In this document: in pieces, positions 1 to 4,881 of the stretch | Numbering within the stretch: position 1 is the stretch's first letter | Layout of the letters: each line of letters starts with the position of its first letter | From: Actinomycetota bacterium | GTDB lineage: Bacteria > Actinomycetota > Thermoleophilia > Miltoncostaeales > Miltoncostaeaceae | DNA: 6,021 nucleotides | Assembly (NCBI GenBank): GCA_947451735.1 | Contig: CANGAY010000054.1 | Coordinates: 1-6,021 of the forward strand | Reading direction: 5' to 3' | Notes under the pieces: model-generated | What the model saw: only the letters and a program-made list of their open reading frames with translations | Told to the model about the DNA's origin: nothing | Database searches by the model: none | Translations under genes and position numbers: made by a program

Positions 1-440
1 CGGCCGACCTGCGCAACGTCGTCGGCAAGGGGGCCATCCTCACCCGCGCATCGCTGGCGGCCAGCGACCTGCGCGGCGCCACCTTCAAGGGTGTGCAGGG
101 TGCGCGCGCCGACTTCCGCGCCGCCCGCCTGGGGCAGTTCAAGGCGTTCAAGGCCACGGAGAAGCGCGAGAACACCAGCTACGACAACGGCAACTACAAC
201 GGCACCAGCTTCGCGTGGGGCAACCTGCCGTACAGCACCTGGCAGGAGGCCCACATCAGCAACAGCGACTTCAGCCGGGCCAACATCGCCTACTCAAGCT
301 TCTTCGGGGCCACGTGGGGCGGCACCAACACCTTCTGGCAGACGTGCATCAACGACGTCGACTGGCGCTTCATCAGTGGCGTCCCGTACGGCGGCGCCAC
401 GCGCGGCTACCCCTGCAACAGCGTGGACACGTGGGACTGA
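1..440 (+). CDS. Pentapeptide-repeat protein, C-terminal part (5' end outside window)
   Basis: The open frame enters from the left edge (first whole codon at base 3) and ends at TGA 438-440, giving about 145 residues of the C-terminus. The first 50 residues show tandem five-residue units of the A(D/N)LXX type, for example ADLRN, ASLAA, SDLRG, ATFKG and ADFRA. These are expected to form the right-handed square beta-helix of pentapeptide-repeat proteins. After a charged interruption (FKAFKATEKREN) the repeats return in degenerate form (SDFSRANIAYSSFFGATW). The tail is rich in Asn, Tyr, Trp and Gly and has two cysteines that could pair if the protein is exported. Pentapeptide-repeat proteins have varied roles (scaffold, gyrase protection, secreted surface protein), and nothing here selects one. 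The start, any signal peptide and other domains are not visible. The family call is firm; the function is unknown. Confidence 0.8.
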   Translation, partial: ADLRNVVGKGAILTRASLAASDLRGATFKGVQGARADFRAARLGQFKAFKATEKRENTSYDNGNYNGTSFAWGNLPYSTWQEAHISNSDFSRANIAYSSFFGATWGGTNTFWQTCINDVDWRFISGVPYGGATRGYPCNSVDTWD

Positions 441-447
441 CCCCCAC
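431..447 (+). terminator. Short hairpin between convergent genes
   Basis: GTGGG (431-435) can pair with CCCAC (443-447) around a seven-base loop, overlapping the stop codon of the pentapeptide-repeat gene and lying just before the end of the convergent VOC gene (456). CCCC followed by GGGG at 451-454 offers an alternative fold. There is no T-tract, so this is only a weak candidate for a bidirectional stop signal. Confidence 0.2.
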
Positions 448-455
448 GGCGGGGA

Positions 456-860
456 CTACGCGGCGATGAGTTCCGCGGCGGGGCGCTCGGCCGGCTGCCA
501 CAGCAGCCAGGCGTTGCCGTCGTGGTCGAGGAACTCCGCCCACACGCCGGCATCCGTATCGAGGTGGCGCACGGTGATGGTCACGTCGATGCCGCCGTGC
601 GCCAGACGCTCAACGGCATCGAGCATGTCGCGCACCTGAAGGGCGCCGCCGTGCGTTGAGCCCGCCCGGTGCTGGTCCGACGCCGGCACGAGGATGATCG
701 CGGCGCCGCCGCCGGGGGCGGTCATGTGGATCTCGCGACCGCGCTCGGTGGTCGCCTGGTCGCGGATGATCGCGAACCCCAGCACGTCGCGGTACAGGCT
801 GACCGCCCGGTCGTGATCGGTGACCGGAACGGTGATGCTCGCAATGCGCGAGATGGCCAT
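456..860 (-). CDS. VOC-superfamily (glyoxalase/bleomycin-resistance fold) protein, apparently without metal ligands
   Basis: A 134-residue protein of the usual length for a single-chain VOC protein with two beta-alpha-beta-beta-beta modules. Module one starts with ITVPVTDHDRAVSLYRDVLGF (about residues 9-29), the classic VOC opening. Module two ends with WAEFLDHDGNAWLLWQP (107-123), matching the family's D-x-D-G-N pattern. Aligned by eye with E. coli GloA, the four metal-ligand positions are Ser8, Ile56, Gly71 and Leu119, so metal-dependent glyoxalase I activity is unlikely; His70 lies one residue from one site. A binding, resistance or other lyase/isomerase role remains open. I chose the ATG at 860 because it places the first strand at the usual distance. 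A GTG at 869, three codons upstream, is possible and neither has a convincing ribosome binding site. The gene converges on the pentapeptide-repeat gene (15 bp apart) and diverges from the transaldolase operon. Confidence 0.8.
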   Translation of the reverse strand: MAISRIASITVPVTDHDRAVSLYRDVLGFAIIRDQATTERGREIHMTAPGGGAAIILVPASDQHRAGSTHGGALQVRDMLDAVERLAHGGIDVTITVRHLDTDAGVWAEFLDHDGNAWLLWQPAERPAAELIAA

Positions 861-869
861 GACCGGCAC

Positions 870-1018
870 GGTAGGGCCGGGGCACCCCCGTTGTCACGCC
901 ACCGTTTCACCGGGGTTACGCGCTCGGGCTTCCGCGGTGGTCGCGTACCGGGGACGAATCGCCCCGACGGTGGCTGGTAGCCTCGAATGAGCCATAAGAA
1001 CGCCTCGGAGGGCACCGC
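870..1018. promoter_or_regulatory. Divergent intergenic region between VOC gene and transaldolase operon
   Basis: This must hold the promoters of both the leftward VOC gene and the rightward sugar-phosphate operon. I see an imperfect dyad at 951-965 (GGGACGA-A-TCGCCCC, six of seven positions paired). ACCG (947-950) and CGGT (968-971) extend it with a two-base offset. A TAGCCT at 978-983 could be a -10 box for the operon, but I find no matching -35 element. A small CGGGG/CCCCG hairpin lies at 878-890. No reading frame here looks coding. The promoter assignment is inferred from gene orientation. Confidence 0.35.
1007..1012 (+). promoter_or_regulatory. Ribosome binding site of the transaldolase gene
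   Basis: GGAGGG lies six bases before the GTG at 1019. It is the best Shine-Dalgarno match in this region and fixes the GTG as the start; the resulting protein begins MKLFIDTA, exactly where the family begins. Confidence 0.75.
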
Positions 1019-1675
1019 GTGAAGCTGTTCATCGACACCGCCAGCCTGCAGGACATTGAGGAGATCGCCTCGTGGGGCGTCCTCGCCGGCGTCACCACCA
1101 ACCCCACCCTGCTCTCGCAGGTGGAGGGCGATGAGGACGACATCTACCGGCGCATCTGCGAACTGGTGGACGGGCCCATCTCCGCCGAGGTGGTTGCCGA
1201 CGACGTGACCACCATGGTGTCGGAGGGCAGGCGCCTGGCCGCCATTCACCCGAACATCGTGGTGAAGCTGCCCACCATGGCCGAGGGGCTCTCGGCCACG
1301 TCGCAGCTGGCCAGGGACGGCATCCGGGTGAACATGACCCTGTGCTTCACGGCCAACCAGGCGCTGCTCGCCGCCGCTGCCGGTGCCGCGTTCGTGTCGC
1401 CCTTCGTGGGTCGCTACGACGACATCAACGAGGACGGCCTGGGCCATCTGGCCGAGATCGTGGAGGCGCTTGGGCAGTCGGCATACGACACCGAGGTGCT
1501 GGCCGCGAGCATCCGCACGCCCGTGCACGTGATGGAGGCCGCCCGAATGGGTGCCGACATCGCCACCATCCCCCCGAAGGTGTTCCACCAGATGCTGCAC
1601 CACCCCCTTACCGCCGCGGGTATCGAGCAGTTCAACAAGGACCACGCCGCCCGCCTCGCCCGGAAGGACGCATGA
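1019..1675 (+). CDS. tal: Small (TalC/MipB-type) transaldolase
   Basis: A 218-residue cytoplasmic TIM-barrel aldolase that moves a dihydroxyacetone unit between sugar phosphates (sedoheptulose 7-phosphate plus glyceraldehyde 3-phosphate to erythrose 4-phosphate plus fructose 6-phosphate) in the non-oxidative pentose phosphate pathway. Length and motifs fit the short TalC/FSA subfamily: MKLFIDTAS at the start, GVTTNPTLL (24-32), the Schiff-base lysine Lys83 in IVVKLP, and SPFVGR (127-132). Two positions separate transaldolases from fructose-6-phosphate aldolase. E. coli FsaA has Gln59 and Tyr131, while here the equivalents are Glu57 and Phe129. This favours true transaldolase activity, although I aligned it by eye. 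The GTG start has a good ribosome binding site. The stop overlaps the glpX start as ATGA, so the two are co-transcribed and probably translationally coupled. Confidence 0.93.
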   Translation: MKLFIDTASLQDIEEIASWGVLAGVTTNPTLLSQVEGDEDDIYRRICELVDGPISAEVVADDVTTMVSEGRRLAAIHPNIVVKLPTMAEGLSATSQLARDGIRVNMTLCFTANQALLAAAAGAAFVSPFVGRYDDINEDGLGHLAEIVEALGQSAYDTEVLAASIRTPVHVMEAARMGADIATIPPKVFHQMLHHPLTAAGIEQFNKDHAARLARKDA

Positions 1676-2682
1676 GCACCAACGACGTTCCGATTCCCGT
1701 GCCGGAGGCCCTCAAGGGGCACCCGATCGTGCCGGCCACCGACTTCCTGCGCGTCACCGAGCAGGCGGCGCTGGCGTCGGCCCGCTGGGTGGGTCAGGGC
1801 GACCGCCACGCGGCCGACGGTGCCGCGGTGGACGCCATGCGCAAGGAATTCAGCGCCATGCCCATCACCGGTGAGGTCATCATCGGTGAGGGCGAGAAGG
1901 ATGAGGCGCCCGAGCTGTACGTGGGCGAGGTGCTCGGCACCGGCGGCATGCCCTGTGAGATCGCCGTCGACCCGCTGGAGGGCACCGACCTGGTGGCCCG
2001 CGGTGACGCCGGCGCCATCGCCGTGTGCGTCATCGGCGCGCCGGGCGGCGTGATGGCCGCGCCCGACATGTATATGCAGAAGCTGTGCGTGGGTGCCGCC
2101 GCCAAGGGGCGTGTGGACATCGCCGCGCCCGTGGCCGACACGCTCGACACCATCGCCCGCTGCTACGACCGCCGCGTGCGCGATCTGTCGGTGGTGGTGC
2201 TCGACCGCCCGCGCCACGAGGAGATGATCGAGGAGATCCGAAGCCTCGGCGCGCGCATCAAGCTCATCCCCGATGGCGACATCACCGCCAGCATGTCGGC
2301 CGCCGTGCGCGGCACCGGCGACCACGTGTACATGGGCATCGGTGGCAGCACCGAGGGCGTCATCACTGCCGCCGCGCTCGAGTGCCTGGGCGGCGAGATC
2401 CAGGCCCGCATGTGGCCCAAGGACGAGGCCCAGCGTGAGCGCCTCAAGCCATTTGGTCTTGAGGACACCAGCAAGGTGCTCACCGCCCGCGAACTGGCGC
2501 CGCAGCCCATGTACGTGCTGGCCACCGGCGTCACCGACGGCTATCTGCTCAAGGGCGTGCGCTACTTCAGTGACGGCGCGAGAACCCATTCCATCCTCAT
2601 GGACCTCCAGACGCGTACCGTGCGGTTTGTGGACACCATCCACATGTTCAGCCGCACGCCGCTGAGGGAGATCAGGCTGTGA
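1672..2682 (+). CDS. glpX: Class II fructose-1,6-bisphosphatase (GlpX type)
   Basis: A 336-residue cytoplasmic phosphatase that hydrolyses fructose 1,6-bisphosphate to fructose 6-phosphate; in many actinobacteria GlpX is the main gluconeogenic FBPase. Family motifs are intact and in order: GQGDRHAAD (41-49) with the metal-site aspartate, GEGEKDEAPELYVGE (72-86), VDPLEGTD (99-106) with Asp100 and Glu103, CVGAAAKG (139-146), GGSTEGV (224-230) with Glu228, and DGYLLKGVRYFSDGARTHS near the C-terminus. Length is normal. The ATG at 1672 overlaps the transaldolase stop by four bases, with GGAAGGA at 1662-1668 as ribosome binding site. A longer open frame upstream is only shadow of the transaldolase gene. 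Its product, fructose 6-phosphate, is also a transaldolase product/substrate, so the pair forms a coherent gluconeogenesis to pentose phosphate unit. Some relatives also act on sedoheptulose 1,7-bisphosphate; I cannot tell from sequence. Confidence 0.95.
   Translation: MSTNDVPIPVPEALKGHPIVPATDFLRVTEQAALASARWVGQGDRHAADGAAVDAMRKEFSAMPITGEVIIGEGEKDEAPELYVGEVLGTGGMPCEIAVDPLEGTDLVARGDAGAIAVCVIGAPGGVMAAPDMYMQKLCVGAAAKGRVDIAAPVADTLDTIARCYDRRVRDLSVVVLDRPRHEEMIEEIRSLGARIKLIPDGDITASMSAAVRGTGDHVYMGIGGSTEGVITAAALECLGGEIQARMWPKDEAQRERLKPFGLEDTSKVLTARELAPQPMYVLATGVTDGYLLKGVRYFSDGARTHSILMDLQTRTVRFVDTIHMFSRTPLREIRL
2664..2670 (+). promoter_or_regulatory. Ribosome binding site inside the end of glpX
   Basis: GAGGGAG lies eight bases before the GTG at 2679, within the last codons of glpX. 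It supports that GTG as a real start and the 101-residue downstream frame as a translated gene. Confidence 0.65.
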
Positions 2683-2984
2683 GTGACGAGGAGAACCCGT
2701 TCGGCTTCGCCTTCGGTGAGGGCGCGAGCGAGGAGTTCAAGGAGCGCCTCAAGGAGATGATGCGCGCCCAGCGTGAGGCGATGGAGGAAGTGCAGGCCGA
2801 GGGCGGCGGACAGATCGCCCCGGTGGACCGCTTTCAGATCATCACGCTGGCCGTGCAGATGTCATCCGCCGCGCTGGCGTCGATGAAGCCGGTGGACACG
2901 GTGGACGAGGCTGCCGATGCCATGGGGATCATGTTCGCCCGTGCGATGGCCGCGCTGCAGGGGAGCCTCCGCCCGCACGACTGA
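2679..2984 (+). CDS. Small acidic helical protein coupled to glpX, function unknown
   Basis: A 101-residue protein I do not recognise. The first 40 or so residues are highly charged: an acidic opening (MSDEENPFGFAFGEG), then a Glu/Lys/Arg-rich amphipathic helix (about 16-42) with possible coiled-coil character. A Gly-rich hinge (GGGQIAP) separates this from a more hydrophobic helical half (about 51-97: IITLAVQMSSAALASM, then an acidic turn and a Met/Ala-rich helix). There is no signal peptide or clear membrane span, so it is probably cytoplasmic. The GTG overlaps the glpX stop as GTGA and has a good ribosome binding site, so translation is likely coupled to glpX. Codon use matches the operon, which argues for a genuine old member. 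The C-terminal half recalls the helical pattern of DUF1844 proteins, but the match is too weak to name it. A role as a partner or regulator of the upstream enzymes is inference from position only. Confidence 0.75.
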   Translation: MSDEENPFGFAFGEGASEEFKERLKEMMRAQREAMEEVQAEGGGQIAPVDRFQIITLAVQMSSAALASMKPVDTVDEAADAMGIMFARAMAALQGSLRPHD

Positions 2985-3027
2985 GTGGCGTCGGGCGTTG
3001 GCACCGCGGCGGGTGAGATTCGTCACG

Positions 3028-3058
3028 GTGCGCGTCGCATGCGGGATGACGGGCGCAC
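3028..3058. other. Inverted repeat before the DUF6883-like gene
   Basis: GTGCGCGTC (3028-3036) can pair with GAC plus GCGCAC (to 3058) across an 11-base loop, with a two-base bulge in the right arm. It sits in the 86-bp gap after the sugar-phosphate operon and 12 bases before the next start. It lacks a T-run, so it could be a stop structure, an operator or chance in GC-rich DNA. The rest of the gap shows no gene and no clear promoter. Confidence 0.25.
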
Positions 3059-3070
3059 GAGCATTGGGCC

Positions 3071-3439
3071 ATGAATCGGTTCCATGCCCAGCGACGTCCC
3101 CCGGACTGGTCGGCGGCATGGGTCCCCGACGGCAAGCTTGAGTACTACATCGGCCGGTTGGGTCACCCCAAGAGCGCCGACCGAGCACTGGTGTTCGTGG
3201 CGATGTTGGGGTTCAGCGAGCCCGGGGCGCTGCGCCACGCGTTGCTCGCACATGCCCGCACGCAGCCCGTGACGATCCACAGGGTCACGGGCCATGGCGT
3301 CACCTACAACGCCATCGGACCCCTGCGTGGCCCCAGTGGCGTGCAGGTTGACCGCATGATCTCCGGCTGGATCGTCAACCCGGGGAGCGATGCCCCGCGC
3401 AACGTCTCCGCATTTCCTGATCGCAAGCGAACGAGGTAA
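3071..3439 (+). CDS. DUF6883-like protein
   Basis: A 122-residue soluble protein that fits my recollection of the DUF6883 family. Residues 22-48 show the KLxxY opening followed by HPKSADRALVFVAMLGF, matching the family's HP...KA..F...GF pattern. LLAHAR (58-63) follows, then the signature VTYNAIGPLRGPSG (77-90), and finally a tryptophan segment (100-116) ending in APRNVSAFP. There is no signal peptide or membrane span. The biochemical role of the family is unknown to me. The ATG at 3071 lacks a strong ribosome binding site, but no better in-frame start is visible. Nine bases after its stop begins a small DUF4926-like gene, and I recall the two families occurring as neighbours, so they probably form a functional pair. 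A phage, toxin-immunity or small-molecule role would be guesswork. Confidence 0.72.
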   Translation: MNRFHAQRRPPDWSAAWVPDGKLEYYIGRLGHPKSADRALVFVAMLGFSEPGALRHALLAHARTQPVTIHRVTGHGVTYNAIGPLRGPSGVQVDRMISGWIVNPGSDAPRNVSAFPDRKRTR

Positions 3440-3448
3440 TTTCACGCC

Positions 3449-3652
3449 ATGGTCACGGACGCCCACCTTCACCACTCAGTCGTGCTTCTGGTTTCCGTTG
3501 ATGGCTATCCGGCAGGCACCGAGGCCTTTCTGGTCGACGTCACTCCCACGTCTGCAGTCGTCGAGATTGACCGACCGGACGACAACCCGGACTTCGTCGT
3601 GTGCGCGTCCGCCGATGTACGCCCGCTCGGGCAGGGGTCGCAGGCCGCGTAG
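3449..3652 (+). CDS. Small DUF4926-like protein
   Basis: A 67-residue protein, mostly beta-strand by pattern: HSVVLLVSVDGYPAGTEAFL, then VDVTPTSAVVEI, then a final segment DFVVCASADVRPL. The order 'VVLLV..., PAGT, VVEI, ADVRPL' resembles DUF4926, a small SH3-like beta-barrel family of unknown function, but it is short and somewhat divergent. It begins nine bases after the DUF6883-like gene; a GAGG at 3433-3436 is a distant ribosome binding site. By my count 16 of 67 codons end in A or T, against 5 of the first 60 codons of glpX, so base use differs from the operon upstream. Likely co-expressed with the DUF6883-like gene as a partner. Confidence 0.55.
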   Translation: MVTDAHLHHSVVLLVSVDGYPAGTEAFLVDVTPTSAVVEIDRPDDNPDFVVCASADVRPLGQGSQAA

Positions 3653-3663
3653 GGCGCAGCGCG

Positions 3664-4080
3664 TTGTTGCGCCGACCGGGTGCTCTGCGAATCGACCGCA
3701 CCTGCCGGCCGGTGGGTTTGTTGAGAGCGCACCGCATTGAGGTCGCCCTGGTCGCGGTGCTCGCCGACGGTCCGGTCAGCCGTGCCATTGGGGTTCTGGG
3801 TACGTCGGACCTGCGGATGGACGAAGCGCTCGTCCTGGCACCCTGCTCGTCCGTTCATGGCATCGGCCTGCGCTGCGTCATCGGCGTCGCATTCGTCGAC
3901 GCTGCCGGAACGGTGCTGCGCGTGGTTGATCCCCTGCCCTGGTGGGGGGCGCGCGTGCGGGGTGCGCATGCCGTGATCGAGGCGCGCAGCGGGGTGCTGG
4001 CGGCGCTGCGTCCCGGCGACACCATTTCGGTGGACGACGAGCACATTTTCCCGCTCCGAGGGAACTCCGCTTCGCGGTAG
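3664..4080 (+). CDS. DUF192-family protein, probable TTG start
   Basis: About 138 residues with the layout of DUF192 proteins: LRIDRT at the N-terminus, GVLGTSDL (43-50) for the usual GLLGR..L, EALVLAPCSSVHGIGLRCVIGVAFVD for the usual 'geaLlL.PC.sVHt..MRfpIDvvFlD', then GTVLRVVDPLPWW and a final 'vIEa.sGvlaaLrpGD' (104-119). The usual aspartate of the IDV motif is Gly here (VIGVAF) and the usual Met-Arg is Leu-Arg. The function of DUF192 is not established; members are often small envelope-associated proteins and I recall them beside Tad pilus genes in actinobacteria. No clear signal peptide is present. TTG at 3664 (AGGG nine bases upstream) or 3667 fits the family start. A GTG at 3601 would overlap the previous gene by 52 bp and add a non-conserved Arg-rich tail. 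The gap to the DUF4926-like stop is 11 bp. Confidence 0.65.
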   Translation: MLRRPGALRIDRTCRPVGLLRAHRIEVALVAVLADGPVSRAIGVLGTSDLRMDEALVLAPCSSVHGIGLRCVIGVAFVDAAGTVLRVVDPLPWWGARVRGAHAVIEARSGVLAALRPGDTISVDDEHIFPLRGNSASR

Positions 4081-4091
4081 GGGGGAGCATT

Positions 4092-4110
4092 CGCGCGTCT
4101 CGCGCGTTGT
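4092..4110 (+). terminator. GC hairpin after the DUF192-like gene, possible terminator
   Basis: CGCGCG (4092-4097), TCT, CGCGCG (4101-4106) forms a six-base-pair all-GC stem with a three-base loop, followed by TTGT. It begins 12 bases after the DUF192-like stop. The stem is strong but the T-run is minimal, and CG runs are common here, so this is tentative. Confidence 0.3.
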
Positions 4111-4138
4111 CCGGTCACCGGCGGCAATCAGTTGCCGC
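4111..4138. promoter_or_regulatory. Two adjacent dyads in the leader of the regulator gene
   Basis: CCGGT-C-ACCGG (4111-4121) is a perfect odd palindrome, and GCGGCAA-TCAG-TTGCCGC (4121-4138) is a perfect seven-base-pair inverted repeat. The second ends ten bases before the ribosome binding site of the regulator gene. They could be an operator, for example for autoregulation, or an RNA hairpin affecting translation. No clear -10 or -35 boxes are visible around them. Confidence 0.35.
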
Positions 4139-4147
4139 AATTCGATC

Positions 4148-4155
4148 GGAAGGAG
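4148..4155 (+). promoter_or_regulatory. Strong ribosome binding site of the regulator gene
   Basis: GGAAGGAG lies six bases before the ATG at 4162. It rules against the in-frame TTG at 4132, which lies inside a hairpin arm and has no such signal. Confidence 0.8.
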
Positions 4156-4161
4156 TTCGTC

Positions 4162-4881
4162 ATGACCTCGCAGACCACCGCACGCTCGGTGCTGCTGGTG
4201 GGCCCGCGACCGGCATCGGGCAGTCTGCCCGCCGATCTGGAGGCCGATCGCTTCACGGTGCTGCTCGCCGCAGACGCCGATGAGGTGCGCGGGGCACTGC
4301 GCACCTCGTGCCCCAGCGCCGTCATCGTCGATCTCGACATGCCGTCGTCCGGCGGCCTCGAGGCCGTGGGCCTCATCCGCGATGGGGGCCCCGAGGAGCC
4401 GTGGGATTCGGCAATGCCGGTGCTCGGCGTGTCCGGGTCGCGCGAGCCGCACCGGGTGGTGCGGGCGCTCGAGCGCGGTGCAGACGAGGTGGTGGGCACG
4501 CCGTTCGCCTACGTGGAGATCCTGGCGCGCCTTCGTGCGCTCATGCGGCGGGCCGAGGGCGAGTGGAGCGCGGGCATGCTGCGCGTGGGCATGCTCGCCA
4601 TCGACCGGCGCTCGCGCCGGGTGACCATGGCCGGCGAACCGGTGAACCTGTCGGCCAAGGAGATGGGTCTGCTCACCGCGCTGGCGCGTGACCCGCGTCG
4701 CGTGGTGAGCAAGCACGAGCTGCTGCGCGACGTGTGGGGGTATGTGTCGCCAGGGCGCACGCGCACCGTTGACAGCCACGCGTCACGCCTGCGGCGTAAG
4801 TTGTTCGATGCCTCGGGCGGGGAGCGGTACATCGTCAACGTGTGGGGGCTGGGCTACCGACTGCTCGCGGACGATGCCTGA
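4162..4881 (+). CDS. OmpR/PhoB-type regulator with degenerate receiver domain
   Basis: A 239-residue cytoplasmic DNA-binding protein: receiver-like domain (about 8-130) plus winged helix (about 137-236). The winged helix is canonical, with VNLSAKEMGLLTAL (161-174), VVSKHELLRDVWGY (181-194), RTVDSHASRLRRKL (201-214) and the wing YIVNVWGLGYRLL. The receiver keeps the phospho-acceptor position, Asp57 in VIVDLDMP, and a Ser (91) at the conserved Thr/Ser site. The acidic pair expected after strand 1 is missing (LLVGPRP where VVDDE is usual), and the invariant lysine before Pro-Phe is Thr113 (VGTPF for the usual TKPF). Without Mg2+ binding residues and lysine, normal phosphorylation switching is doubtful, so this looks like an atypical, perhaps constitutive or ligand- or partner-controlled regulator. 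No sensor kinase gene is nearby. Its stop overlaps the next gene by 8 bp, tying it to the pilus genes it may control. Confidence 0.9.
   Translation: MTSQTTARSVLLVGPRPASGSLPADLEADRFTVLLAADADEVRGALRTSCPSAVIVDLDMPSSGGLEAVGLIRDGGPEEPWDSAMPVLGVSGSREPHRVVRALERGADEVVGTPFAYVEILARLRALMRRAEGEWSAGMLRVGMLAIDRRSRRVTMAGEPVNLSAKEMGLLTALARDPRRVVSKHELLRDVWGYVSPGRTRTVDSHASRLRRKLFDASGGERYIVNVWGLGYRLLADDA

Noticed and set aside
91..639. 182-codon + strand frame crossing the pentapeptide-repeat stop
   Set aside because: Thr/Arg/Ala/Ser-rich out-of-frame translation; the neighbouring frame carries the clear repeats, and it runs into the antisense VOC gene.
722..1645. 307-codon open frame on the - strand
   Set aside because: Antisense shadow of the transaldolase that runs on through the divergent intergenic region into the VOC gene out of frame.
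1342..1671. Upstream extension of the glpX frame
   Set aside because: It lies wholly inside the transaldolase gene in another frame; GlpX homology starts at the ATG at 1672.
1414..2643. 409-codon open frame on the - strand
   Set aside because: Antisense shadow of glpX and transaldolase, with low-complexity His/Gly/Ala translation and no motif.
3601..3663. GTG start at 3601 for the DUF192-like gene
   Set aside because: It would overlap the previous gene by 52 bp and add an Arg-rich stretch not expected in the family.
4132..4161. TTG start ten codons earlier for the regulator
   Set aside because: The TTG is inside a hairpin arm without a ribosome binding site, while the ATG at 4162 has GGAAGGAG at ideal spacing.
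3505..4779. 424-codon open frame on the - strand
   Set aside because: It lies opposite the DUF4926-like, DUF192-like and regulator genes, is rich in His, Arg and Ala with no domain pattern, and is explained by high GC keeping antisense frames open.
4742..4873. Earlier start for the zinc-ribbon protein
   Set aside because: The extra 44 codons are out-of-frame translation of the regulator's winged-helix coding region; the ATG at 4874 gives the usual short overlap.
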